A stretch of DNA of 9,322 nt from the NCBI GenBank assembly GCA_910585015.1, contig CAJUCT010000093.1, forward strand, positions 1 through 9,322, read 5' to 3'. Made by a program: the position numbers and the translations under genes. The notes beneath the pieces are model-generated. The model was not told the origin of the DNA, did no database searches, and saw only the letters and a list, made by a program, of their open reading frames with translations. Below, piece after piece: positions 1 to 7,171 of the stretch; position 1 is the first letter of the stretch; every line of letters starts with the position of its first letter. The DNA comes from an uncultured Acetatifactor sp. GTDB lineage: Bacteria > Bacillota > Clostridia > Lachnospirales > Lachnospiraceae.

Positions 1-725
1 CGGAAATTCTGCTGCAGTTTCTTATAGGAAAACAGGATACAGAACAGGCTGGCAAGTCCCAGAAAATACATGGCCAGCATCTGCCCATGACTGAAAAAAT
101 GCCCTGCAGGCCCTTTGTCCGCCAGGATTTCAAACTGGAAGTCAAATTCAATCGCATTGATATAGTTACTCATAATAAATATCATGAGGATTGGAACAAA
201 AATCAGAAACATCTGTTGCATACCCATTGTGGTATCCGGAGCATCCGCAGGACACAGGGCATCCACGGGATAAAGATCATCCCAGGAAAAATAGCGGTAT
301 AAGATATAATAGCAAAACCCGCTCAGCAAAAAAGACGCCGCCTCGCAGAGCAGCATGGCCGCAATATTTCCTGTCTCATGGAAAAAGGCAGGCAGCCATG
401 GGTATGGAAGGCTCATCAGCGCGCTTACAATTCCGTTGCAGAGCAGCATGTGTTCCGTTGTCAGAGTCGCGTACAGAAGCGAAGCCTTAAAATTCGCATG
501 GCAGGCAAAAGCCCCACATATCGAAATCAATAAGACAAACACCACAAAACCAGTAATCGTGCCGCTCGGAATAAACTCGTTTGTAATCACTGCACCTACT
601 GCAAACAGGAAATAAAAAGGTGGCCACATTTTCTTTTTTAAGATTTTTGCCAGAAAATAAAGCTGGAAGGATGTCTCCATCACGCCCATAATGTATATAT
701 TGAAAAAATCTAAATACTCAGCCAT
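1..725 (-). CDS. GHKL-type sensor histidine kinase, N-terminal membrane half (partial)
   Basis: This reading frame stays open for 241 codons from an ATG at 725 to the window edge, so the C-terminal part is missing. The protein is very hydrophobic. I count about seven membrane segments, near residues 7-26, 33-52, 56-73, 80-105, 118-143, 168-188 and 213-234, and then the chain turns cytoplasmic (YKKLQQ). Polytopic N-termini like this belong to AgrC/VirS-like kinases, in which a dimerisation helix and a GHKL ATPase domain follow. Those domains lie outside the window, so the kinase call rests on the membrane topology and on the LytTR regulator just upstream, its usual partner. A GGGGG ribosome site ends 8 nt before the ATG. 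The gene is separated from the regulator by 105 bp that contain a perfect inverted repeat. It probably senses an extracellular or membrane ligand; the ligand is unknown. Confidence 0.8.
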   Translation of the reverse strand, partial: MAEYLDFFNIYIMGVMETSFQLYFLAKILKKKMWPPFYFLFAVGAVITNEFIPSGTITGFVVFVLLISICGAFACHANFKASLLYATLTTEHMLLCNGIVSALMSLPYPWLPAFFHETGNIAAMLLCEAASFLLSGFCYYILYRYFSWDDLYPVDALCPADAPDTTMGMQQMFLIFVPILMIFIMSNYINAIEFDFQFEILADKGPAGHFFSHGQMLAMYFLGLASLFCILFSYKKLQQNF

Positions 726-750
726 GTTACCTGCCCCCAAATGTAAAAGC

Positions 751-783
751 CCTGTAACTGTTCTGTACCTACACAGTTACAGG
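751..783. repeat. 11-bp perfect inverted repeat between regulator and kinase
   Basis: CCTGTAACTGT (751-761) and ACAGTTACAGG (773-783) are exact inverted copies around an 11-nt spacer. In RNA this forms a stem-loop in the regulator-kinase intercistronic stretch, without a good U-tract after it on either strand. As DNA, each arm carries ACAGTTA, which resembles the core of AgrA/LytTR target sites (ACAGTTAAG-like). Known LytTR sites are usually direct repeats, so an operator role is inference. Confidence 0.6.
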
Positions 784-830
784 CAAAAATCCCAGTAAAT
801 GCGCAGACCTGCCGGATAACCGCAAAGTTC

Positions 831-1535
831 TTATATGTTCTTCATATACTGCAGGACAACACCGGAAAACTCCCTGCTCCGCAGCCGTGATACGGGAATC
901 TCTTTGTGGTTATCCATATAGGCAGTCCCGTTTTTATATCCTTTTAAATGCTTTAGGTTGATGAGATAACTCCTGTGACACCGGAAAAAATGGCTGCCCA
1001 GCTTCGTTTCCAGATTTTCGATCCGCTCATAATAATCAACCACCTCTCCAGAAGCCAGGTTCAGATATATTTTTCGGTCTATGACCTCGCAAAAAACAAT
1101 CTCATCCTTTGGGACGATGCGTCTCTCATATCCCTGCTGCACCAGCAGGCTGTCTTCGCTGGTGTTTTGCATGGAAGCGTAAAGGCGCTCCATGGTCTTC
1201 CTAAACTGTTTTTCATCCACCGGCTTGACCAGATAATCGTAGGCCTGTACCTCGAAAGACTGAAATACCATCTCTTTCAGTACGGTAATGAAAATTAAAA
1301 AGCCGCGGAACTTACCCGCCCTCAGCTTCCTTGCTGTTTCCAAACCGTCCATACCATTCATCTGGATGTCCAGAAACAGGATGTCAATCTGCCCGTCATA
1401 GTTTAACAGTTCTTCACCACTTAAAAATGTCCGAAGCTGGATCTCCCTGTTCTTTTTACGGAAAAAATCGGAGGCCATTGCCCTTATATGATCGGACATG
1501 TGTTTTTCATCATCACAGATTGCAATACGGATCAA
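831..1535 (-). CDS. LytTR-family response regulator
   Basis: A 234-residue cytoplasmic transcription factor of the AgrA/VirR/LytR class. The receiver domain (about 1-120) has the acidic pair D8-D9, phospho-acceptor D56 in LFLDIQM, T84 and K104 in LVKPVD. The LytTR DNA-binding domain fills about 131-232, with its typical FFRCHRSYLINL and IPVSR stretches. The start is TTG at 1535: an AGGAGG at 1543-1548 lies 7 nt upstream, and starting there gives the canonical opening MIRIAICDDE. It is expected to be phosphorylated by the kinase encoded downstream. It has its own promoter and hairpin-bearing leader, and it follows an FtsX-type exporter operon that is its likely target. Length and all key residues are normal for the family; only the rare start codon is unusual. 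Confidence 0.95.
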   Translation of the reverse strand: MIRIAICDDEKHMSDHIRAMASDFFRKKNREIQLRTFLSGEELLNYDGQIDILFLDIQMNGMDGLETARKLRAGKFRGFLIFITVLKEMVFQSFEVQAYDYLVKPVDEKQFRKTMERLYASMQNTSEDSLLVQQGYERRIVPKDEIVFCEVIDRKIYLNLASGEVVDYYERIENLETKLGSHFFRCHRSYLINLKHLKGYKNGTAYMDNHKEIPVSRLRSREFSGVVLQYMKNI

Positions 1536-1540
1536 TGCGC

Positions 1541-1549
1541 CACCTCCTC
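1541..1549 (-). promoter_or_regulatory. Ribosome binding site fixing the TTG start of the LytTR regulator
   Basis: On the minus strand this reads GAGGAGGTG. The AGGAGG core ends 7 nt before TTG at 1535. No ATG gives an equally well placed start that preserves the receiver-domain N-terminus. Confidence 0.85.
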
Positions 1550-1561
1550 GCCATTATTCGT

Positions 1562-1590
1562 CAACGGCAAAAGAAAAACTTTTGCCGTTG
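1562..1590. repeat. 12-bp perfect hairpin in the leader of the LytTR regulator gene
   Basis: CAACGGCAAAAG (1562-1573) and CTTTTGCCGTTG (1579-1590) pair perfectly around a 5-nt loop (A5 on plus, T5 on minus). It lies between the predicted promoter (-10 at 1608-1613) and the ribosome site (1543-1548), so it would be part of the mRNA leader. No U-run follows it on the minus strand, so it is not a classical terminator. Attenuation, mRNA stabilisation or a mobile repeat remnant are all possible. Part of it recurs in inverted orientation at 4952-4966. Confidence 0.7.
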
Positions 1591-1607
1591 CCTCAGACTG
1601 ACGTTTT

Positions 1608-1636
1608 ATTATAGCCAGTCCGAAATGCCAAAACAA
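1608..1636 (-). promoter_or_regulatory. Sigma-A-type promoter for the LytTR regulator/kinase operon
   Basis: The minus strand carries TTGTTT (1636-1631), a 17-nt spacer and a perfect TATAAT (1613-1608). The start point would fall near 1601, giving a leader of about 66 nt. A short imperfect inverted repeat (CAGACTG at 1594-1600 against CAGTCCG at 1616-1622) brackets the -10. GAAATG occurs three times on the plus strand at 1622, 1649 and 1670, around and upstream of the -35. These could be regulator contacts. Confidence 0.6.
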
Positions 1637-1712
1637 TTTAATTGCTGTGAAATGTTTATCTGTTGACGCGAAATGCTGTGCAAAACTCTATCAATTCTTA
1701 CCCAAGTTTATT

Positions 1713-4085
1713 TTAACTTTGTGCCCGCATCTGCTCAACCAGAGATTGTTTTTTCTGGCTGCGTACCATCCAGACAGACAGGACTACCTCCATACCAAAC
1801 AGCACAAAGAGGAACAGCCCCATTTGCAGGAACGGGAACTGATATGGGACAACTGCGCCGGCAAAGGATTTCTTACTGACTGACCCACAGACTGCCACGG
1901 AAAGCGGCAGCCCCAGGAGCAAGACTGTAAGCGCCGCAAAAAACGCATGACACATCCCCTCGGTGACACTCATCCGGCACAACTGCTTCCCGGTCAGGCC
2001 GACAGAGCGCAGGATGCTGTTCTCCCGCCTCCGGGACAGCTGGTTGGACAGCGTCGTATTGATCAGATTGACAGCGCCAAACAGGAAGATCAGCCAGGAA
2101 AGAGCCTGCAGGCTTCCAAAAATAATGCTGCTCTGCATTTTCTCATATTCGATATGTGTGGCTATGGTATCCATTCCAAGATTGCTGCGGCCAGATACCA
2201 GCTCCTGTAGACTACTTTCCACAGACTCTGCTTTTACGGGATCATTAACAATGCTCCAGGAGTAGTCAAAGCTTTCGATTTCAGGATGTATCTCACGAAA
2301 CAACTCCTCCGGCGCGAACAGGGCCACCGAATCCATGGTAAGCGTACCATGTCCGTTTGCCATCTTCGACCCATCGAACAGTCCGGATATGGTAACTGTC
2401 ACGGTTTTCTGGCCCAGGATCAACTCCATGGCGGCCCCAACATCCATGTCGGCATAGTGCTTCTGATAACCCGTACTCAGAAGGACACTGTGGGTATCCG
2501 CCGGCATGGCGCCGGATACCAGCGCAGCTTGTACTTCCATGCGGTTTGAGTCCGTCAGCATGTCGCACATACCGGCTCCGGCGCTTTCGGAAGTACTGAA
2601 TTTTCCGTGCAGAGACCGGCGGGTGACCAGCACATCCACCACCCCATCCACAGAAAGGATCTCCTGCCTTAAGTTTTCATCCAGCGGATTGCCTGCAGCC
2701 ATGATCTCTTCCTCCGGCTGCTCCGAAGACAGATAGATTTTATAATCCCCGTCCGGGAAAAACAGCCTTGCAGCCTGCTCCGGCGACCGAGTCAGAACTA
2801 TGGAAGACACCACCAGAAGAAGGATCCCGCCCAGGCTTAGGGACACTGCAATACTCACTGACTTTTTACGGTCGCGCCCAAAATTTGCAAATCCCATGGA
2901 TACAGGACTTAGTTTCCGGTGTTTCTTTCTGTTGTGTACCTTTTCCTGACCTGCGAAAAAGCGCATTGCCTCCAGCGGTGAAATGTTGGCAGCTATTTTG
3001 ACCGGTCTGTGAACTGATACAGATACCATGAACCAGCAGACCATCACGGTCAAAAGCACAGCTGCCCCATAATACCCCCCATGAAAACCTTTTGGAAACA
3101 GAAGCAGACCGCCGCCCACACCTAGCAGAAGCCCAAGCAGGATCCCAATACCGCCCAGTCTCCGACTCTCCTTTTTCACGATGCGCCGAATCTGTTTTGG
3201 TGTTGCGCCGATGGTGCGGAGCTGTCCATAGCTTTGTATTTTGTCGTTCACAGAGATACGGAAAATACTCTGGATGACTACATACCCACCGGCAAACACA
3301 AGAGCGGCTATGCCGAAAACTGTCACAAAGTCAATAGACTTTGAAATAGAAACAAAATAATTGCTGTTCATCCCTACATGCGCAGAGCCAAACTGCGCGG
3401 CAATCTCCCGGCAGCGGGCAGCCATGGTCTCCTGGTCAAACTGCCTGTCATTTTTGAAATGCACATAGGCACGGTATCCTGCAGGGTCAAATCCGGCCCA
3501 CTGCGTCAAGGCCGCTTTGGAAACGGCAATGGCGCATATATTCGCTTCCTTTTCTCCCACATTAGACAGGATGCCGGTCACGGTATAGTCGCCATGAAAG
3601 TTCTCGGTATCCAACCGGACCGTCTCACCAATTTTAGCATTCGAGCCGTAAGCGGTGAGAAAATATTCGCTGACAGCGACTTCCTTCGCCTGTGCCGGGA
3701 GTTCTCCTTTTACCAGCTCCATCTGGCTGCGGGCAATATACATCATGTCGCTGTCGCAGTACACATAGGAGGCGTTGTATCCCTGCTCCGAATGCTCCTG
3801 CCCCAGTAAATAGTATTCGCCCACCCGGGCAAGCTCCGGCAGGTCTTTCAGCACCGCCACATCGGGCGCCTCTACGCCGGTGAAGACCGCCTCATAGGTG
3901 TCGGCCACCTGATTACGCTGGATCTGTGCAATAGAAACAGATAGTACCGCCGCAAAGCAGACCAGGAACGCCGCCAGGGCCACAGCAATTACCACCATCC
4001 GGTTCCGGCGCTTCTCGCTTGCGAGGCTCCGCTTCGCCAGCTTCTTCACAATAGCGCCGGTATCATTTTCAAAAGGCCATGTCAT
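1713..4085 (-). CDS. ABC transporter permease, two FtsX domains (MacB/SalY-like)
   Basis: Integral membrane subunit of an ABC exporter, 790 residues from the chosen start. TM segments lie near 31-53, 253-275, 311-330, 340-358, 410-432, 652-678, 711-733 and 750-774. TM1 and TM5 are each followed by an extracytoplasmic domain of about 200 residues (54-250 and 433-650). Conserved FtsX-type cytoplasmic loops are visible at RTIGATPKQI (about 290) and RSVGLTGKQL (about 693). The N-terminus MTWPFENDTGAIVKKLA is typical of clostridial peptide-export/resistance permeases. I chose ATG at 4085 over the in-frame ATG at 4124 because GGGGGTGG sits just upstream and the longer version would overlap the ATPase gene. 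The ATPase stop lies 13 bp away, so the two are translated as a pair. Eight TMs separate it from 10-TM BceB permeases. The substrate is unknown; export of, or protection from, an antimicrobial peptide is inference. Confidence 0.93.
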   Translation of the reverse strand: MTWPFENDTGAIVKKLAKRSLASEKRRNRMVVIAVALAAFLVCFAAVLSVSIAQIQRNQVADTYEAVFTGVEAPDVAVLKDLPELARVGEYYLLGQEHSEQGYNASYVYCDSDMMYIARSQMELVKGELPAQAKEVAVSEYFLTAYGSNAKIGETVRLDTENFHGDYTVTGILSNVGEKEANICAIAVSKAALTQWAGFDPAGYRAYVHFKNDRQFDQETMAARCREIAAQFGSAHVGMNSNYFVSISKSIDFVTVFGIAALVFAGGYVVIQSIFRISVNDKIQSYGQLRTIGATPKQIRRIVKKESRRLGGIGILLGLLLGVGGGLLLFPKGFHGGYYGAAVLLTVMVCWFMVSVSVHRPVKIAANISPLEAMRFFAGQEKVHNRKKHRKLSPVSMGFANFGRDRKKSVSIAVSLSLGGILLLVVSSIVLTRSPEQAARLFFPDGDYKIYLSSEQPEEEIMAAGNPLDENLRQEILSVDGVVDVLVTRRSLHGKFSTSESAGAGMCDMLTDSNRMEVQAALVSGAMPADTHSVLLSTGYQKHYADMDVGAAMELILGQKTVTVTISGLFDGSKMANGHGTLTMDSVALFAPEELFREIHPEIESFDYSWSIVNDPVKAESVESSLQELVSGRSNLGMDTIATHIEYEKMQSSIIFGSLQALSWLIFLFGAVNLINTTLSNQLSRRRENSILRSVGLTGKQLCRMSVTEGMCHAFFAALTVLLLGLPLSVAVCGSVSKKSFAGAVVPYQFPFLQMGLFLFVLFGMEVVLSVWMVRSQKKQSLVEQMRAQS

Positions 4086-4090
4086 ATCTG

Positions 4091-4100
4091 CCACCCCCTT
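4091..4100 (-). promoter_or_regulatory. Ribosome binding site deciding the permease start
   Basis: The minus strand reads AAGGGGGTGG, ending 5 nt before the ATG at 4085 with the GGGGG core 8 nt away. It overlaps the ATPase stop codon (4101-4099). It argues against the upstream in-frame ATG at 4124, which has no comparable site. Confidence 0.7.
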
Positions 4101-4764
4101 ACTCCACGATCCTGCCGTCCTCAATCCTTATGATCCGGTCAGCAAGCTGGGCAATCTCGTTATTATGGGTAATCATGACAATGGTCTGGTTAAACTCCAT
4201 ACTGGTACGCTTTAAAAGCCCCAGCACATCGGCGCTGGTCTTGGAATCCAGATTTCCGGTGGGTTCATCGGCCAGGATGATGGCCGGTTTGGTGATCAGG
4301 GCGCGGGCAATGGCGACACGCTGCTGCTGTCCGCCGGAAAGGTTATTCGGCATATTGTTAAGCTTTTCTTCCAATGCCAGCATCCTCACAATCTCGTCCA
4401 TGAACTTCTTATCTGCCGTGTCACCGTCCAGTTCCACAGGCAGGACAATATTTTCATACACATTCAGGATTGGGACGAGGTTATAATTCTGAAAGATAAA
4501 GCCAATGTTGCGGCGGCGGAAGATGGTCAGTTCTTCGTCATTCTTTTTGGCCAGTTCATCCCCACGGACAATAACGCTGCCGGAGGTAGGCGTATCCAGC
4601 CCGCCCATCATGTTAAGCAAGGTGGATTTACCGCTGCCGGACGTTCCGACTATCGCCACAAACTCTCCCTGTTCCACGGAAAGGCTGACGTCGTCCAGGG
4701 CCCGGGTGATGTTGGGTTCGCTGCCATAATACTTTTTCAGGTGGATTGTCTGTAATACATTCAT
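4099..4764 (-). CDS. ABC transporter ATPase (LolD/MacB/SalX type)
   Basis: A 221-residue cytoplasmic nucleotide-binding subunit that drives the FtsX-type permease encoded next. Motifs are complete: Walker A GTSGSGKST (40-48), Q-loop Q92, signature LSGGQ (142-146), Walker B IILADE (162-167) with catalytic E167, the D-loop GNLD after it, and switch H200. The sequence ADEPTGNLDSKT is diagnostic of the LolD/MacB/FtsE branch. I start at ATG 4764 because GAGGAG (4774-4779) lies 9 nt upstream and MNVLQTIHLKKYYG is the normal beginning. In-frame ATGs at 4836 and 4797 would add residues that match nothing in the family. It is first in the exporter operon, downstream of a repeat-rich promoter region. 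Confidence 0.95.
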   Translation of the reverse strand: MNVLQTIHLKKYYGSEPNITRALDDVSLSVEQGEFVAIVGTSGSGKSTLLNMMGGLDTPTSGSVIVRGDELAKKNDEELTIFRRRNIGFIFQNYNLVPILNVYENIVLPVELDGDTADKKFMDEIVRMLALEEKLNNMPNNLSGGQQQRVAIARALITKPAIILADEPTGNLDSKTSADVLGLLKRTSMEFNQTIVMITHNNEIAQLADRIIRIEDGRIVE

Positions 4765-4773
4765 AATCAAATG

Positions 4774-4779
4774 CTCCTC
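4774..4779 (-). promoter_or_regulatory. Ribosome binding site deciding the SalX-type ATPase start
   Basis: The minus strand reads GAGGAG within a purine-rich run, 9 nt before ATG 4764. It supports the short start over the two upstream in-frame ATGs. Confidence 0.7.
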
Positions 4780-4791
4780 TCTCTTTGATAA

Positions 4792-4886
4792 GGACATTTT
4801 AAAACCCAAATGTCTCAGAAATGTCCGAACCCACAAAAAATATAAGATAATGCGGTTGAAATGTTACAAAACCCGGACATTTCAAC
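4792..4886. promoter_or_regulatory. Operator-like cluster of AAATGT/ACATTT repeats upstream of the FtsX exporter operon
   Basis: Within 95 bp there are GGACATTT (4792-4799), AAATGTCT (4808-4815), AAATGTCCG (4819-4827), GTTGAAATGT (4855-4864) and ACATTTCAAC (4877-4886). The last two form a perfect 10-bp inverted repeat around 12 nt. AAATGTCCG at 4819-4827 is the exact inverse of CGGACATTT at 4874-4882. AACCC recurs at 4803, 4828 and 4870. This density in a 236-bp gap between operons suggests binding by a dimeric regulator, possibly the LytTR protein encoded downstream. Confidence 0.55.
4840..4869 (-). promoter_or_regulatory. Possible promoter of the FtsX-type exporter operon
   Basis: The minus strand shows TTGTAA (4869-4864), an 18-nt spacer and TTATAT (4845-4840), with TATATT one base further as an alternative -10. 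The match is weak, as expected if an activator is needed. The -35 lies inside the 10-bp inverted repeat at 4855-4886. The leader before the ATPase start would be about 70 nt. Confidence 0.4.
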
Positions 4887-4936
4887 TAAAATATCTCCAC
4901 GGAAGTAGCGTTTCCCGCTGGCAGTATGATTAAGGA

Positions 4937-4976
4937 CTGCTACACGACGGCTTTTTCTTTTGCCGTCGTGCGGCAG
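4937..4976. terminator. Strong hairpin after the VanRS-like/ABC-2 operon, candidate terminator
   Basis: CACGACGGC (4943-4951) pairs perfectly with GCCGTCGTG (4962-4970) around a 10-nt pyrimidine loop. The stem extends past two mismatches with CTGC/GCAG (4937-4940 with 4973-4976). It begins about 24 bp beyond the permease stop, where a terminator would be expected. Neither strand has a proper U-tract after the stem, so termination may be weak or it may have another role. Its loop and right arm share 15 bp with the hairpin at 1562-1590. Confidence 0.4.
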
Positions 4977-5000
4977 CCATTTTGAATATTCAAGACAAAA

Positions 5001-6248
5001 TCATTTCACAGTATGCTTACAATAAGAACGAACAGCCAGAAAAGCAAATAGCGGTATTTCAATAACGCAGGCTCCAATCATGGCATAAGGTGTCCAGATT
5101 GCCAGCCCGCCCAAGCTCAGAAATCGGAAGTCAGTGATAGCATAGAGAACGCTTGCCTGGATACTTGTTCCGCTTGCTGGAAGGATACTGCACAGCCAAG
5201 TAGACAGCGCCCCCGGTACTGTCATAGTGATTACCAATGGCGCAATGCAAAACACCAGCGCCGAGGCGAGAGAAGCCACTGTGCTTTTACACTTTGCGGA
5301 AAGAAACAAGGTAAAACTCACTGAGGCCAAAACAGAGAGCAGTCCGGCAACGGCAAAAAGGCATTGCAGTTCTCCTATGTTCATGTCTGCCAAAGTCACA
5401 ATAGAGTACAGCATTTGAATGGAGGTCTTGGTACACTCCCAGCCAAACAAGCTGTCTACTACCAGAATGAACACAGCGGCACAAATGATAAACGACAACC
5501 CGCTGATGAAAAGAGCAGCCAGCAGTTTTGCAATGCCCAGCCTGACCCTGCCGTACCGGGTGCAGCGCAGAATATCGTCCGCTCCTGACTGATAACCGCC
5601 GGAGAATACTGGAGCGGCAATCACTATACAGAATAACAGAACCAGAAATCCCATGATATTCTGATAGTCTGTGATGGTGGAACTCATACCGGGATAGACC
5701 TCAAAGGGCTTTTCCACTCCCTGATACATCTCCACAGCCTTGCGCTGGGCGGCGGGGCTGTTGGGCTGCTCCATCGCCATCAGAGAGGCAATTCGAGTCT
5801 CGCAGACGGAATAGTAATCGTCGATTTGCATGGGATCGATCTCCATGATGGTTGGTGCCATGCCGGTATCCGGGTCGGCAAATGCCTCCTTGACGCCGTG
5901 GAGCAGGGGAGCGATGGGGAGGATCTCTTTCTCATAGACGCCCTCCGGCAGGTCATAGGACTCCGCAACGCCGTAGGACGTGAGGCAGGCTTGATAGATT
6001 TCTACGGCCTCCCGCACCCGTTCAGGAGTGACAATGCCGCTGGCATCCGCCTGACGCTCCTTTTCGTAAGCGATGGAGGCCAGCCCAGTCAAATTGATTT
6101 CGCTTCCGGCCTCGTCTATATAATTGCTGTAACAATAGGTGGTCGGCAAATAGGCCAGCAAAGCGGAGAAAAGCAGGGCCAGCACCAGCAAAATCCAGGT
6201 AAGTCTTGATTTCAAAACTCGTTTCAATTCCAAACGAAAAATTCTCAT
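5001..6248 (-). CDS. ABC-2-type transporter permease
   Basis: A 415-residue membrane subunit partnered with the ATPase immediately upstream. TM1 is near residues 18-35. It is followed by an acidic extracytoplasmic stretch of about 160 residues (36-195), then TM2 near 198-215 and about four to five more hydrophobic segments up to the C-terminus (SYCKHTVK). A first TM, a large external domain and a C-terminal TM bundle are typical of ABC-2/NatB-like permeases of antibiotic-resistance and efflux systems in Firmicutes. The ATG at 6248 follows the ATPase stop with no gap (TAA then ATG), and AGGAGG at 6258-6263 lies inside the end of the ATPase gene, so translation is coupled. The substrate cannot be told. 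Regulation by the VanRS-like pair upstream is inferred from gene order and shared repeats. Confidence 0.9.
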   Translation of the reverse strand: MRIFRLELKRVLKSRLTWILLVLALLFSALLAYLPTTYCYSNYIDEAGSEINLTGLASIAYEKERQADASGIVTPERVREAVEIYQACLTSYGVAESYDLPEGVYEKEILPIAPLLHGVKEAFADPDTGMAPTIMEIDPMQIDDYYSVCETRIASLMAMEQPNSPAAQRKAVEMYQGVEKPFEVYPGMSSTITDYQNIMGFLVLLFCIVIAAPVFSGGYQSGADDILRCTRYGRVRLGIAKLLAALFISGLSFIICAAVFILVVDSLFGWECTKTSIQMLYSIVTLADMNIGELQCLFAVAGLLSVLASVSFTLFLSAKCKSTVASLASALVFCIAPLVITMTVPGALSTWLCSILPASGTSIQASVLYAITDFRFLSLGGLAIWTPYAMIGACVIEIPLFAFLAVRSYCKHTVK

Positions 6249-7142
6249 TTAATGATACCTCCTATCACTCTCGCCGCTGCTCTCCGGGAACAGCCACAAA
6301 TACAAGTCCTCCAAGCGGGGATCAGCGGCAGCAGAATGTGCGCCGCAAGGCTTTTCAGCCAGATAACGGATAAAAACACTGCCGTCATGCTCATTTCGCA
6401 GGCTGATAATTTGAAGCCTGCTTTCGTATTCCGGCACAGCATCCGCTGAGATCGTGCAGCACCACACCTTGCCCTCCACCAGCTTGACAAGTTCCTCCGT
6501 TGTCCCTGTCGCCAGCAGCCTGCCGCCCTTAATGATGGCGTGGCAGGTGGCGATATACTCCACGTCGGGAACGATGTGGGTGGAGATCAGCACAATCCGG
6601 TCATGGGCAAACTCCGAAAGCAAGTTGCGGAAACGTACCCGCTCCCCAGGATCAAGTCCCCCGGTTGGTTCGTCCAAAATCAAAACCTCCGGGTCGTTCA
6701 GCAACGCCTGGGCAATCCCTACCCGACGCCTCATGCCGCCGGAGAGCGTGGAGATTTTCTTGTTGCAGACATCCAGCAAAGAAACCCGTTCCAACAATTC
6801 ATGTATTTTCCGCCAACTCTGCCGTTGGGGAAGTCCTTTCAACGCGGCAACATATGCCAGATAGTCTTTCACTGTAAACTCCTGATAAAAGCCGAACTCC
6901 TGAGGCAGGTAGCCAAAAATGTCACGATACTGTTCCCCCAGCGTCTGGATGGGAATTCCGTCATACACTACTTGGCCGGAAGTGGGCTGCATAATCCCGG
7001 CAATCATCCGCATGAGGGTAGTCTTGCCCGCTCCGTTGGCCCCCAGCAGGCCCCACACGCCTGGCGTCAATTCCAGGTTGATGTCATTGACGGCTTTTTT
7101 GTCCTTAAACTGCTTGGAAACATGGTCAATCAGCAATTCCAT
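6249..7142 (-). CDS. ABC transporter ATPase (CcmA/BcrA/NatA-like)
   Basis: A 297-residue cytoplasmic ATPase for the ABC-2 permease. Walker A is GANGAGKTT (34-42), Q-loop Q81, signature LSGGM (133-137), Walker B VLILDE (153-158) with catalytic E158, D-loop GGLDP (161-165) and switch H189. LSGGM followed by RRRVGIAQALL is characteristic of ABC-2 drug and peptide exporters. A C-terminal extension of about 90 residues follows the ATPase core, as in BcrA/NatA-like proteins. I chose ATG 7142 because AAAGGAG (7150-7156) is 7 nt upstream and MELLIDHVSKQF is the usual start; the in-frame ATG at 7178 lacks such a site. The gene follows a 137-bp gap that holds VanR-box-like repeats, so it may have its own regulated promoter besides read-through from the kinase. 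Confidence 0.95.
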   Translation of the reverse strand: MELLIDHVSKQFKDKKAVNDINLELTPGVWGLLGANGAGKTTLMRMIAGIMQPTSGQVVYDGIPIQTLGEQYRDIFGYLPQEFGFYQEFTVKDYLAYVAALKGLPQRQSWRKIHELLERVSLLDVCNKKISTLSGGMRRRVGIAQALLNDPEVLILDEPTGGLDPGERVRFRNLLSEFAHDRIVLISTHIVPDVEYIATCHAIIKGGRLLATGTTEELVKLVEGKVWCCTISADAVPEYESRLQIISLRNEHDGSVFIRYLAEKPCGAHSAAADPRLEDLYLWLFPESSGESDRRYH

Positions 7143-7149
7143 ATACAAT

Positions 7150-7156
7150 CTCCTTT
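7150..7156 (-). promoter_or_regulatory. Ribosome binding site deciding the ABC-2 ATPase start
   Basis: The minus strand reads AAAGGAG, 7 nt before ATG 7142. It supports this start over the in-frame ATG at 7178, which would place the site inside the coding region. Confidence 0.75.
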
Positions 7157-7171
7157 CCCGTCTGCAAAATA

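Noticed and set aside
87..615. Plus-strand open frames at the left end
   Set aside because: They lie antisense to an uninterrupted minus-strand membrane protein frame (725 to 1), have no ribosome sites and resemble no known family.
4079..4124. Longer permease start at 4124
   Set aside because: It would overlap the ATPase gene by 26 bp and lacks a ribosome site. The ATG at 4085 has a good one and gives the family's usual N-terminus.
1713..4764. Bacitracin-type BceAB transporter
   Set aside because: The ATPase fits broadly, but the permease appears to have eight TMs and two large external domains instead of ten TMs and one loop. The adjacent pair is LytTR/GHKL, not OmpR/BceS-like.
4982..4993. 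12-bp palindrome TTGAATATTCAA just after the ABC-2 permease gene
   Set aside because: It is short and AT-rich, with no partner copy at another promoter. It may be chance, so it is not listed as an operator.
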